Shown: in pieces, positions 48,175-56,681 of the stretch
Layout: each line of letters starts with the position of its first letter
How positions within the stretch are numbered: position 1 is the first letter of the stretch
Origin: Azonexus hydrophilus
GTDB taxonomy: Bacteria; Pseudomonadota; Gammaproteobacteria; Burkholderiales; Rhodocyclaceae
Length of the DNA: 64,000 nucleotides
Assembly (NCBI RefSeq): GCF_001956855.1
Contig: NZ_MTHD01000002.1
Span: forward strand, 620,001 to 684,000
Direction of reading: 5' to 3'
Notes under the pieces: generated by a model
Told to the model about the DNA's origin: nothing
Databases searched by the model: none
The model's input: only the letters and a program-made list of their open reading frames with translations
Position numbers and translations under genes: made by a program

Positions 48175-49866
48175 ATGCGCCTGCTGCCCCACTGGGCCTC
48201 ACCCTATCCGCGCCAGCACCTGGGCAGCGATGTGCTGGCCGGGGTCATCGTCACCATCCTGGTCATTCCGCAGAGCCTCGCCTACGCCCTGCTCGCCGGC
48301 CTGCCGCCGCAGATCGGGCTGTACGTCTCGATCTTCCCAGTCATCGCCTACGCGCTGTTCGGCAGCAGCATGGTCCAGGCGGTCGGCCCGGTGGCGATCA
48401 CCTCGATCATGACGTATTCAATGCTGGCCCCGATCGCCGCGCCCGGCTCGCCTGAATACCTTGTGCTGGCCGCAACACTGGCGCTCGGTTCCGGACTGCT
48501 GCTGCTCGCCTGCGGCCTGCTGCGCCTGGGTTTCCTGGCCCAGTTGCTGAGCCGGCCGGTCATCGCCGGCTTCATTTCCGGTTCGGCGGTGCTGATCGTC
48601 TTCAGTCAGCTGAAATACCTGTTCGGCATGACGCCTGCCGGCAGCGATGCCTGGCATGTCATCAGCGCACTTTTCACCCAGGGCCGGATCGATGCCGGCA
48701 CGCTGATCGGCCTGACCGCCATCGCCGTGCTCGCCTTTTCTCGCCTCGGGCTGACCGGACTGCTGGGCAAAATTGGCCTGAAACCCGCGTCGACCGCAAT
48801 GATTGTCCGCCTGGTGCCGCTGTTCGTGGTGCTCGCCGGCACCGCCGCCGTCATTGGCTGGAACCTGGATCATCGACACGGCGTGGCCGTGGTCGGCAGC
48901 ATCGTCGAAGGCCTGCCCGGCCTGAACCTGTTCCTGCCGGCGTTTGCCGAACTCAAGTTGCTGGCCCTGCCGATCCTGCTGATGGCGCTGATCGGCATGG
49001 TGCAGAACATATCGATGGCCCAGGCGCTGGCCATCCGGCGGCGCGAGCGCATCGACGCCAACGCCGAACTGGTCGGCCTGGGCAGCGCCAACGTGGTCTC
49101 CGCCTTCTATGGCGGCATGCCGGTCGGTGGCGGCGTCTCGCGTTCTGCGGTCAACGTCGCTGCCGGGGCACAAACGCCGCTGGCCAGCATCATCTCGGCC
49201 CTTGCCATGCTCGCCATCGTGGCCGGCGCTGCGCCCCTGTTCGCCCGCCTGCCGCTGGCCGTGCTGGCCGCCAGCATCATCGTCGCCGCCATCAGCATGA
49301 TCGACCTGCGTGCCCTGCGCCAGGCCTGGGATTACGACCGGGCCGACGGTATCGCGGCGCTGGGCACGGCCAGCGGTGTCTTCCTGCTCGGCCTGGAAGC
49401 CGGTATCGGACTCGGCATCCTGTTCTCGCTGGCGACCCTGGTCTATCGCACCAGCACCCCGCACATCGCCGTCATCGGGCGCATTCCGCACAGCGAGCAT
49501 TTCCGCAATGTCGAACGCTACGAGGTCGAGACCATTCCCGGCGTGATTTTCCTGCGCATCGACGAAAGCCTGTTCTTCGGCAACCTCGACGCCGTCGAAT
49601 CCCGCCTGGCCGGCGAACTGGAAAAAGCCGGCGACACCCGCGATGTGGTCCTCATCATGAGCGCCGTCAATCGCGTCGACACAACGGCCATGGAAGTCCT
49701 CAGCGACCTCAACCGGGAACTCGCCGGCCGCCACATCCGCCTGCATCTGGCCGAGGTCAAGGGGCCGGTGCAGGATCGCCTGACCGGCACGCCCCTGTGG
49801 AACGAACTATCGGGTCAGGTCTTCCTGTCGGTCAATGATGGCTACGAAGCCCTGAGCCACGACTGA
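48175..49866 (+). CDS. SulP-family anion transporter with STAS domain
   Basis: 563 aa. The SulP N-terminal core (VIVTILVIPQSLAYALLAGLP, SIMTYSMLAPIA) with about 11-13 membrane helices to about residue 420, then a cytosolic STAS domain (VIFLRIDESLFFGN, VVLIMSAVNRVDTTAMEVL). Typically imports sulfate, bicarbonate or C4-dicarboxylates; the substrate cannot be told here. The ATG is close behind the fabI terminator, so it needs its own weak promoter or read-through. Confidence 0.9.
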   Translation: MRLLPHWASPYPRQHLGSDVLAGVIVTILVIPQSLAYALLAGLPPQIGLYVSIFPVIAYALFGSSMVQAVGPVAITSIMTYSMLAPIAAPGSPEYLVLAATLALGSGLLLLACGLLRLGFLAQLLSRPVIAGFISGSAVLIVFSQLKYLFGMTPAGSDAWHVISALFTQGRIDAGTLIGLTAIAVLAFSRLGLTGLLGKIGLKPASTAMIVRLVPLFVVLAGTAAVIGWNLDHRHGVAVVGSIVEGLPGLNLFLPAFAELKLLALPILLMALIGMVQNISMAQALAIRRRERIDANAELVGLGSANVVSAFYGGMPVGGGVSRSAVNVAAGAQTPLASIISALAMLAIVAGAAPLFARLPLAVLAASIIVAAISMIDLRALRQAWDYDRADGIAALGTASGVFLLGLEAGIGLGILFSLATLVYRTSTPHIAVIGRIPHSEHFRNVERYEVETIPGVIFLRIDESLFFGNLDAVESRLAGELEKAGDTRDVVLIMSAVNRVDTTAMEVLSDLNRELAGRHIRLHLAEVKGPVQDRLTGTPLWNELSGQVFLSVNDGYEALSHD

Positions 49867-49872
49867 GGGCGA

Positions 49873-49903
49873 AAAAAAGCGGGGGTGGTTCCCCCGCTTT
49901 CTT
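49873..49903 (+). terminator. Rho-independent terminator after the SulP gene
   Basis: AAAGCGGGGG pairs with CCCCCGCTTT around TGGTT; A-run in front and CTTTCTT behind. 10 nt past the SulP stop. Convergent ppiD ends 83 nt further right, so it could serve both strands. Confidence 0.85.
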
Positions 49904-49944
49904 GCTGTCGTTCCGCTGTCACCCAGAAGCCTGCTTGGTCAAGG

Positions 49945-49978
49945 CGCTGGATTGCCGCGCTGCGCTCGCAATGACGGG
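49945..49978. repeat. Candidate dispersed intergenic repeat
   Basis: GCTGGATTGCCGCGC followed by TGCGCTCGCAATGACGGG; on the other strand it reads GTCATTGCGAGCGCAGCG, a wording I associate with dispersed intergenic repeats in many proteobacteria. Only one copy is in this window, so repetitiveness here is not shown. Confidence 0.4.
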
Positions 49979-49985
49979 ATCACTT

Positions 49986-51863
49986 TCAGCGTTCGCTGCC
50001 GTTCAGGGCCTTGTCGTTGATCTCCACCTTGTAGCGGCCACGCAAGGCATTCAGATACAACTGCACTTCTTCCTGGGCGGCCAGGGTGCGCAACTGGCCG
50101 ATCAGTCCCTGGCGACGGACGTCATCAAGCTTCTCGCCGGCTTCCACCTTGTTCAGACGGTACAGGGCGTAGCCGGCACCAGCCAGTTCGATACCTGCGT
50201 AGGACGGCAATTTGGCGGTGTCCATACGAAATACCGGTTGCACCGCCGGCGGCGGCAACAGGCGTGCATCCATGCGGGAAACGCGCTTGGCGCTGCCCCA
50301 GGAAAGCTTGTCGTCGCCACCCTTGAGCGCGGCCAGGCGAGCTTCGCCATCAGCCTTGGCCAGCTTCATGGCTTCCTGGCTGACCAGCAGTTTCTCGATG
50401 GTCGGCTTCAGCCCTTCGAAAGGCTGCAGTGCAGCCGGCTTGTATTCGACAATACGGGCCGAGACCAGTGTGTTCGGGGCGATTTCGACGGCCTCGGTAT
50501 TGCGCTTGTTCTTGACCGAATCATCCGAGAACAGGGCTTCCAGCAACTTGGCGTTGGCCAGCGGGCCATTGGCCGGATTTGCCTGACGCCCCAGCCAGCC
50601 ACTCTGCTCGATCTTCAGCTTGAACTGCTCGGCGGCCGGTTGCAGGCTGTCGGACTGTTCATACACCATGTTGCTGAAGGCTTCTGCCGCTTCGGCAAAC
50701 TTGCGGGCGGCAGCGGAAGTCTTCAGTTCGGCTTCGATATCGCCGCGCACTTCGGCTAGCGGCTTTTCCTTGGCAGCACGGACGGCCACCAGCTTGATGA
50801 TGTGGAAGCCGAAATCCGACTCGACAACCTCGGAGATATCGCCTTCCTTCATGGTGAAGGCCGCATCCTCGAAGGGTTTGACCATCATGCCGCGACCGAA
50901 GAAACCGAGGTCGCCGGCCTGCGCTGCCGAACCCGGATCATCGGAGTGTTTTTTGGCGAGGTCGCCGAACGCGGCCGGCTTCTTGCGGATTTCCTGCAGG
51001 AGTTCCTCGGCCTTCGCTTTTGCCTTGTCCTTGCCGACGCTTTCCGAGGCAATCAGGATATGGCTGGCCCGACGCTCTTCCGGCTGCTGGTAGCGTTCCT
51101 TGTGGCCGTCGTACCAGGACTTGATCTCTTCATCGCTGACCTTGGCATCCATGCGGTCGAGCGACAGCACGATGAATTCGGCACGGGCCTGATCCGGCGT
51201 TTCGAACTGCTTGCTGTTTTCATCGTAGAACTTGCGTGCAGCATCGTCGGCCAGCTTGACCTTGCCGAGGTAATCCTCAAGCGGCAGGCGGATTTCCTGG
51301 ACTTCACGCTGCTCGGTCTGCAGGGCCAGGATGCGCTCGCTGACGGTCCGCGACAGCATGCCGGTCTGGCCGATGGTTCCTGCCAGTTGCTGCAGGGTCA
51401 GATCCTGACGCACCTGCGCCTCGAAACCGGCCGGCGACATGCCCTGGGCACGCAGCAGCGCTTCGTAGCGTTCGTTCGAAAACTGGCCATCCTGCTGGAA
51501 GGCTTCGATCGCACCAATCGTGCGCCGTACCGTCTCGTCATTGGCGAACAGGCGGCGCTTGCCGGCTTCCATGGCGAGCAGGCGCTGGTCGATCAGATCG
51601 TCAAGGATGGCCTTGCGGAATTCCGGGTTGTCGAGCATTTTCGGATCGACCTGCCCCAGCTGGCTACGCAGGCGCTCCTGCTGTTCGCGCATGCTCTGCT
51701 GGAACTCCTGCTGGGAAATCTTGATCTCCCCGACCTTGGCGACATCGGCGCCGACGCCGTCACTGCTGACGTAGGACTCGAGGCCGAAGAAGGCAAAAGG
51801 AAGCGCGATCAGCACCAGGAATACCTGGACGATCTTCTTGTTGTTGCGGATTGCGTCGAACAT
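49986..51863 (-). CDS. ppiD: Periplasmic chaperone / peptidyl-prolyl isomerase PpiD (SurA-like)
   Basis: 625 aa. One N-terminal membrane helix (IVQVFLVLIALPFAFFGLE), a SurA_N-like helical region, then a parvulin domain (about 265-365; RRASHILIASES, FGDLAKKHSDDPGSA, GDLGFFGRG, FGFHIIKL). It helps outer-membrane proteins emerging from Sec fold. The second parvulin-like half is degenerate, as usual for PpiD. It lies downstream of the second MocR gene in the same direction with 77 nt between. Confidence 0.93.
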   Translation of the reverse strand: MFDAIRNNKKIVQVFLVLIALPFAFFGLESYVSSDGVGADVAKVGEIKISQQEFQQSMREQQERLRSQLGQVDPKMLDNPEFRKAILDDLIDQRLLAMEAGKRRLFANDETVRRTIGAIEAFQQDGQFSNERYEALLRAQGMSPAGFEAQVRQDLTLQQLAGTIGQTGMLSRTVSERILALQTEQREVQEIRLPLEDYLGKVKLADDAARKFYDENSKQFETPDQARAEFIVLSLDRMDAKVSDEEIKSWYDGHKERYQQPEERRASHILIASESVGKDKAKAKAEELLQEIRKKPAAFGDLAKKHSDDPGSAAQAGDLGFFGRGMMVKPFEDAAFTMKEGDISEVVESDFGFHIIKLVAVRAAKEKPLAEVRGDIEAELKTSAAARKFAEAAEAFSNMVYEQSDSLQPAAEQFKLKIEQSGWLGRQANPANGPLANAKLLEALFSDDSVKNKRNTEAVEIAPNTLVSARIVEYKPAALQPFEGLKPTIEKLLVSQEAMKLAKADGEARLAALKGGDDKLSWGSAKRVSRMDARLLPPPAVQPVFRMDTAKLPSYAGIELAGAGYALYRLNKVEAGEKLDDVRRQGLIGQLRTLAAQEEVQLYLNALRGRYKVEINDKALNGSER

Positions 51864-51940
51864 GAACAGAAAATCCTTCGAATGCGTTCAGAATGGCAAG
51901 GCGAAGCTTGCCCAAAAAGGGGCAATCATACCGTAGTTGC

Positions 51941-53389
51941 TCATCCCCTGCCCGCTTCCGCTACCGCTTCACCGCCACCAAATATCAATCCCAGACGGCG
52001 TATGGCATCGTCGATCTCCGGCGTATGCGGGTTGCCGCAGTTCAGACGCAGGCAATTGCGGTACATGCCACTCGGCGAGAACAGCTCCCCGGGCACGTAG
52101 GACAGCCGCTCGCGCAGCGCCTTGGCGTGCAGTTGCGTGGTATCGATATGTTCCGGCAGTTCGATCCACAGCACATAGCCAGCCTGCGGCTGGGCAATCC
52201 GCGTGGCCGCCGGAAAGTAGCGCGAGACTGCGGCCTGCATCGCTTCCACCTGCAGCCGGTAGCACCGGCGCAATTGCCGCAGATGGCGGTCGACGGCACC
52301 GGATTCAAGATATTCGGCGAGCACCATCTGGGTCAGCGGATTGGTACCGCCGCTGGTAATCGTCTTTTGCAGCGCCACCGCCCGCCGATGTCGGCCAGCT
52401 GCAACGAAGCCGATGCGCAGCGATGGCGACAGGCATTTGGAGAAGGACGAACACAGCATCACGTTGCCGGTCTTGTCGAAGGCCTTCACCGGCCATGGCC
52501 GGTCGTTGCCGAGATGGAGATCGCCGTAGATGTCGTCCTCGATCACTGGAATGCCGCGTGCTGCGGTCAACGTCGCCAGACGGCGTTTTTTGTCGTCCGG
52601 CATCAGGCTGCCCAGCGGGTTGCTGCCGTTGGCAACAAGCAGACAGGCGGCGACGCCACCGTTGCGTGTCGCCAACTCAAGCGCCTCGACCGACATGCCG
52701 GTACGTGGATCGCAGGGAATCTCCAGCGCCTTCAGGCCGAGCGTCTCCAGTAACTGCAGCATCAGGTAATAGGCCGGCGATTCCACCGCCACCGTGTCGC
52801 CCGGCCGGGTGACGGCGCGCAGGCAGAGATTGAGCGCTTCGGTGCAGGAATTGACGATGATGAATTCCTCGGCCGGCAACGGCCCGCCCCAGGCCAGCGA
52901 GCGACGTACCAGTTGCCGAACCAGCGCCGGCTGATCCATATGCACGTGGCTGCCGGATTCCAGCAGGTGCGGATGACGCCGCGCAACGCCGGCATAGAGC
53001 CGGTGCAAGGCAGCGATCGGCAGCAGTTCGTTGGCCGGCAGGGCCGCTGACAGCGGTGCCACGCCAGGACGCGCGCCGGCCTCCAGGACATGCACCAGAC
53101 GCTCGGAGATATCCACCGGCATCGGCGAATCCGGCGTTGACCGGGCCTGCGGTTCGCTGCGCTGCATCTGCGCCGGCCGGACGAAGTAGCCGGATTGCGG
53201 CCGGGCTTCGACCAGACCGCGCTCTTCCAGCTGACGCATGGCCTGCACCACGGTGGACACGGACAACCGGCGCTCCTGCGCCAGGCGTCGGACCGACGGC
53301 AGGCGTTCGCCCTGGTTGAGGACGCCACCGGCGATCAGGCCGGCCAGTTCACCGGCCAGTTTTTCGTAACGAAGCGGTTCTGCGGACAT
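51941..53389 (-). CDS. MocR-type regulator (second copy)
   Basis: 482 aa. GntR winged helix (EKLAGELAGLIAGGVL, LPSVRRLAQERRLSVSTVVQAMRQL) and aminotransferase-like domain with the PLP Lys in SSFSKCLSPSLRIGF. It is not closely similar to the MocR at 27890. Divergent from a DUF2917 gene, with four ACTGTA half-sites between, so it probably controls that gene and itself. Confidence 0.88.
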   Translation of the reverse strand: MSAEPLRYEKLAGELAGLIAGGVLNQGERLPSVRRLAQERRLSVSTVVQAMRQLEERGLVEARPQSGYFVRPAQMQRSEPQARSTPDSPMPVDISERLVHVLEAGARPGVAPLSAALPANELLPIAALHRLYAGVARRHPHLLESGSHVHMDQPALVRQLVRRSLAWGGPLPAEEFIIVNSCTEALNLCLRAVTRPGDTVAVESPAYYLMLQLLETLGLKALEIPCDPRTGMSVEALELATRNGGVAACLLVANGSNPLGSLMPDDKKRRLATLTAARGIPVIEDDIYGDLHLGNDRPWPVKAFDKTGNVMLCSSFSKCLSPSLRIGFVAAGRHRRAVALQKTITSGGTNPLTQMVLAEYLESGAVDRHLRQLRRCYRLQVEAMQAAVSRYFPAATRIAQPQAGYVLWIELPEHIDTTQLHAKALRERLSYVPGELFSPSGMYRNCLRLNCGNPHTPEIDDAIRRLGLIFGGGEAVAEAGRG

Positions 53390-53399
53390 GAGGCACCAA

Positions 53400-53481
53400 T
53401 ACAGTTGTCATTCAAACCAACCAGTACAGTCACCAGCACAACGAACTGTAATGATCACAATTTTGTTTTTGTGTGACTGTA
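53400..53481. promoter_or_regulatory. Candidate MocR operator array (ACTGTA half-sites)
   Basis: TACAGT at 53400 and 53425 (minus-strand ACTGTA) and ACTGTA at 53445 and 53476. The copies at 53425 and 53476 share the longer GTGACTGTA. They are arranged as two directly repeated pairs pointing outward, one toward each divergent gene. A possible -10 TATCAT at 53480 overlaps the last copy. Confidence 0.5.
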
Positions 53482-53533
53482 TCATTCTTTGCTGCGCCCC
53501 TAAACTGTGCATGCGACATGAAAGGAGACGCAC

Positions 53534-53866
53534 ATGAAAATCGATCTGGGTGATGGTGAGCTTTATTTGCGGGAACACTGCCCGCTGCGGCTGTCGGATG
53601 CGCCAGGCATTGCCGTGCGCTGCACCAAGGGCGTGTTGTGGATGACGATTACCGGCGAAGCCGGCGACATCGTGCTGGCTTCGGGTGAAACCCACCGGAT
53701 TCGCAGCACCGGCCGCATCGTCATCGAAAGCATCGGCGGCGACGCCCGCGTGCGCTTCGAGCGCAGCACCGGCGCACGCATTGCCCGGGCACTGGCCGGT
53801 CTGGCCGGCAAGATGCGTCACGCCATCACCACCGTCAGCGCCGCCTCCGGACGGCTGACGGCCTGA
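53534..53866 (+). CDS. DUF2917-type small protein
   Basis: 110 aa. Cupin-like strand pattern LSDAPGIAVRCTKGVLWMTITGE, DIVLASGETHRI, typical of DUF2917 proteins that frequently lie divergent to a MocR-type regulator. AAGGAGA RBS. Function unknown; soluble; C-terminal 25 residues helical and basic. Confidence 0.75.
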   Translation: MKIDLGDGELYLREHCPLRLSDAPGIAVRCTKGVLWMTITGEAGDIVLASGETHRIRSTGRIVIESIGGDARVRFERSTGARIARALAGLAGKMRHAITTVSAASGRLTA

Positions 53867-53893
53867 CACCCACGGCCGGGGCATCCCGGCCGT

Positions 53894-54502
53894 TCACGTC
53901 CCCATGTAGCGACCAGCCTTGTGGTTGGCCGCCAGCACCAGATTGAGCGCGAACGCGCCGACAATCGACAAGCCGACCGTCAGTGGATCGCGGATGTACA
54001 GGCCGGCAGCCAGGATCAATACATCGGCCACCATCTGCACCTTGCCCGCCGGCCAGCCGCGGGTGTTCTGCAGATACAGCGCCAGCACGCCGAGACCACC
54101 TAGACTGGCCTTGTGCCGGATGATCATCAGCAAGCCGACACCGACCAGAAAACCGCCCATGACGGCGGCGAACAACCGGTCCACCGACTGCAGGACAATC
54201 ACCTCGGGCAATACCGCGGTATAGATCGCCAGCAGACCGACGCAGAAGAAGGTCTTGACGGTGAACACCATCCCCATCGCCCGCCAGGCAAAGATGTAGA
54301 ACGGCAGGTTCACCAGGAACAGCACCCAGGCCATCGGCCACTGGTAAACGTAGTGAACCAGAAAGGCCAAGCCGACCGTACCGCCGGTCAACAAGCCGGC
54401 ATGCTGGAAAAGCATCACCGCAAAGGCGACAAACATCGGCGCCACCAGCAGCGCCTGGGCGTCCTCGAAAAGACTGTGACGGGTCACATGTTCCTGCTTC
54501 AC
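53894..54502 (-). CDS. YitT/DUF161-family membrane protein
   Basis: 202 aa starting at a GTG with AGGAGG 5 nt upstream. About 5-6 hydrophobic helices (LVAPMFVAFAVMLFQHAGLL, GFLVGVGLLMIIRHKASLGG). The GTVGLAFLVHY and GGLGVLALYLQ motifs are the family's two related repeats. Lacks the C-terminal DUF2179 domain seen in longer YitT proteins. Transport role unknown. Confidence 0.8.
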   Translation of the reverse strand: MKQEHVTRHSLFEDAQALLVAPMFVAFAVMLFQHAGLLTGGTVGLAFLVHYVYQWPMAWVLFLVNLPFYIFAWRAMGMVFTVKTFFCVGLLAIYTAVLPEVIVLQSVDRLFAAVMGGFLVGVGLLMIIRHKASLGGLGVLALYLQNTRGWPAGKVQMVADVLILAAGLYIRDPLTVGLSIVGAFALNLVLAANHKAGRYMGT

Positions 54503-54541
54503 GCTACCTCCTGAAAACATTGCGCACCCGGGCGCCACGAT

Positions 54542-54558
54542 TTGGCCCCGGAATTGCT
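54542..54558 (+). promoter_or_regulatory. Candidate sigma-54 promoter (-24/-12)
   Basis: TTGGCCCCGGAATTGCT: GG at 54544-54545 and GC at 54556-54557 with the required 10-nt separation, and 15 of 17 positions fit YTGGCACGRNNNTTGCW. A TGTCGT/ACGACA inverted repeat follows at 54594-54609 in the leader. It would drive the DUF6156/Nif11-like pair. Confidence 0.6.
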
Positions 54559-54655
54559 TTACCGCCTGCAACGCCGGAAAAACGCGGGTTTCCTGTCGTC
54601 AACACGACAAGCCCGCCACACGCTCCCGACTCATCCAACACTCAGCGAGACCAAC

Positions 54656-54937
54656 ATGTCAGCGCCCACTGAAAACTGCCGCCATTTCACCAGCTACAGC
54701 GGTGTCAAGCTACCCCTCAAGCTCGTCGGCGAACTGGCAGCCGCCGACATGGGCAACCGCAACACCTATTTCCGCGCCACCTACGACAACGCCGGACAAC
54801 TGTGCTGCTGTGAAAAGATCGTCTACGGCGAGACAGAGTTCCGCCACTGCTACAGCTATCACCCGGACGGCCGCCTGGCCCGTGCCGAAATCGACGACGG
54901 CAGCGACGAACCGCAGATCATCGATTACCCCGCCTGA
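54656..54937 (+). CDS. DUF6156-like small protein
   Basis: 93 aa. FTSYSGVKLPLKLVGEL, RNTYFRATYDNAGQL, EKIVYGETEFRHCYSYHPDG, repeated strand pattern. From memory it resembles DUF6156 proteins seen in nitrogen-fixation loci; the assignment is tentative. Five Cys, including CCC in GQLCCCEKIV. It precedes a Nif11-like gene by 46 nt and follows the sigma-54-type site by about 100 nt. Confidence 0.6.
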   Translation: MSAPTENCRHFTSYSGVKLPLKLVGELAAADMGNRNTYFRATYDNAGQLCCCEKIVYGETEFRHCYSYHPDGRLARAEIDDGSDEPQIIDYPA

Positions 54938-54983
54938 ACTCCCTCCATCCCTTTTACAACAACGTTGACCAGGAGAACTACCG

Positions 54984-55202
54984 ATGTCGATCGTCCCCAT
55001 CAAGGCCTTTTCCGATAAAGCCAGAACCGATTCCGCGCTCGGCGAACAGCTACGTGCCTGCCTGAAGATCAAGGAACTGCGCGCACTGGCCCAGGAACAC
55101 GGGTTCGAAATCGAGGAAAACTCGCTCTACCCGCCCAACGAACCGCAATTCACCGAAGACCAGTTGTCGGAACGTCTGGTCAAGGCACTGCTGCGCGTCT
55201 GA
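54984..55202 (+). CDS. Nif11-like domain small protein
   Basis: 72 aa. IKAFSDKARTDSALGEQLRAC ... LRALAQEHGFEIEEN fits the Nif11 helix pattern (short N-terminal helix, KxxxLxxxAxxxGxxxxxE). Nif11 proteins occur in nif clusters and as leader-like peptides of natural products; no GG-type cleavage site is evident here. AGGAG RBS. Followed by a strong hairpin. Confidence 0.7.
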   Translation: MSIVPIKAFSDKARTDSALGEQLRACLKIKELRALAQEHGFEIEENSLYPPNEPQFTEDQLSERLVKALLRV

Positions 55203-55220
55203 AGTACGCCACCTTGCGCT

Positions 55221-55249
55221 GATCGAGGCCGGCCTGTCCGGCCTCGATC
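55221..55249. terminator. Stem-loop between the Nif11-like gene and malonyl-CoA decarboxylase
   Basis: GATCGAGGCCGG and CCGGCCTCGATC, perfect 12-bp stem, 5-nt loop, followed by GTTTCC. Sits between two convergent genes and can end both. Confidence 0.7.
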
Positions 55250-55265
55250 GTTTCCGCACTGGTGC

Positions 55266-56594
55266 TTACTGCACACGCGCCAGGCGACGGATCGCCGAGG
55301 ACATGGCAATGCGGCCACTGCTGGCAAAGGCTTCCAGGTTGCCCTCCAGGTCTTCCAGCTGGTAGCGGTAATTGACCATCAGCCCGAATGATTGGGCGAA
55401 CCCCTTGGCCGAGGTGTCGGCAAGATAATTCAGATGCTCGATGCGCGCGCCGTTGCCAAGATGGAAACGCGAGACCGGATCGTAGGGTGGCCCGTCTTCC
55501 TGCCCGCCGCGTTTGGCAGAAGTCAGATAACGGGCGGCCAGGCGGGTCAGCGGATCGCGCAACTGGCGGGCGATTTCGCGGTCGTTTGCCCATTCGCCGC
55601 TCGCCAGCTGGGCCAGCGAAAAATCGATGCCCGCTTCACCGAGCGCCTGCGGATTGTGGCGCAGCCAGCTGGCCAGCGCCGGAATCGGCGACAGCGTGGC
55701 GAACTTGTCGAGCTTGGGAAAATCCCGTTTCAGGTCGTCGATCACCCGTTTCAGCAGGAAGCTGCCGAAAGATACGCCGCGCAGCCCGACCTGGGTGCTG
55801 GAAATGGAATAGAAGATGGCCGTGTCGGCCTTGCGATGGTCGAACAATGGCGCATGCACGTCGAGTAGTTCCTGGACGTTGCCGGCCAGATGGTCGGTCA
55901 GCGCCACCTCGACGAAAATCAGTGGTTCGGCCGGCATGCGCGGATGAAAGAAGGCGTAGAGCCGGCGGTCGGAATCGAGGCGATTCTTCAGGTCGGTCCA
56001 TGACTGGATGGCATGCACCGCCTCGTATTCGATCAGTTTTTCCAGCAGCGCTGCTGGCGAATTCCAGGTCAGCCGCTGCAATTCGAGGAAGCCGACATCG
56101 AACCAGGCATTCAGCCGCGATTCCAGTTCCCGGTCGAGCACTGCCAGTTCGCGGTCGTCTGCCAGGTAGCGCAGCAGATCGGCGCGCAGATCGACCAGGA
56201 ACTTGACGCCCTGCGGGATCGCGTTGAACTGGGTCATGATGCGGATGCGCGTCGAGCGCATCGCGGTGCGCAGCGCCGCTTCCGCCTTCCACTGTCCCGG
56301 CGTACCGACGGCCGCCTGGTAATCGGCGTGCGCAGCGGCCACTTTCGCCGGATCGGGGCCGAACTCCAGCGCGATCAGTTTGAGGAATTGCTGGCGCCCG
56401 GCATCGTCAAGCCCCAGATAGGTTTCCGCCAGACGCGCGGCGCGCGTCCTTGCCGAGACCTCACCGCCCTGCCCGGCCGCACATTCGCGCAACTGCGCCC
56501 GCAGGCGCTCCAGTCCCTTGGCGGTCAGCGCCGAACGGCGTTCGTCCGGGGCAATCAATGAACGCAGTCTGCCGACCAGGCTGTCGTTTGTCAT
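55266..56594 (-). CDS. Malonyl-CoA decarboxylase
   Basis: 442 aa. The helical N-terminal domain and GNAT-like catalytic domain are recognisable: FDVGFLELQRLTWNSPA, HAPLFDHRKADTAIFYSISSTQ (in pieces), GLRGVSFGSFLLKRVI, FATLSPIPAL, FHLGNGARIEHLNYLADTS. Converts malonyl-CoA to acetyl-CoA. No malonate (mat/mdc) genes lie beside it. ATG at 56594 with GGAAAGG. The in-frame upstream extension of 14 residues has no good ribosome site. Confidence 0.9.
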   Translation of the reverse strand: MTNDSLVGRLRSLIAPDERRSALTAKGLERLRAQLRECAAGQGGEVSARTRAARLAETYLGLDDAGRQQFLKLIALEFGPDPAKVAAAHADYQAAVGTPGQWKAEAALRTAMRSTRIRIMTQFNAIPQGVKFLVDLRADLLRYLADDRELAVLDRELESRLNAWFDVGFLELQRLTWNSPAALLEKLIEYEAVHAIQSWTDLKNRLDSDRRLYAFFHPRMPAEPLIFVEVALTDHLAGNVQELLDVHAPLFDHRKADTAIFYSISSTQVGLRGVSFGSFLLKRVIDDLKRDFPKLDKFATLSPIPALASWLRHNPQALGEAGIDFSLAQLASGEWANDREIARQLRDPLTRLAARYLTSAKRGGQEDGPPYDPVSRFHLGNGARIEHLNYLADTSAKGFAQSFGLMVNYRYQLEDLEGNLEAFASSGRIAMSSAIRRLARVQ

Positions 56595-56681
56595 GGTCCT
56601 TTCCTCCTCAGCCGGCATTGTGCCCGAGATGGTCACCGGCGTCAGTCCCCCCGGGTGCCGGAGAAGCTGGTGGAAAGGGCC

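Noticed and set aside
48418-49746. 442-aa open frame on the minus strand
   Set aside because: Antisense to the SulP gene; Gln/Asp/His-rich shadow.
54468-54486. TGT...ACA as a NifA activator site near the sigma-54 promoter
   Set aside because: The spacing is 8 nt, not the 10 nt required for NifA sites.
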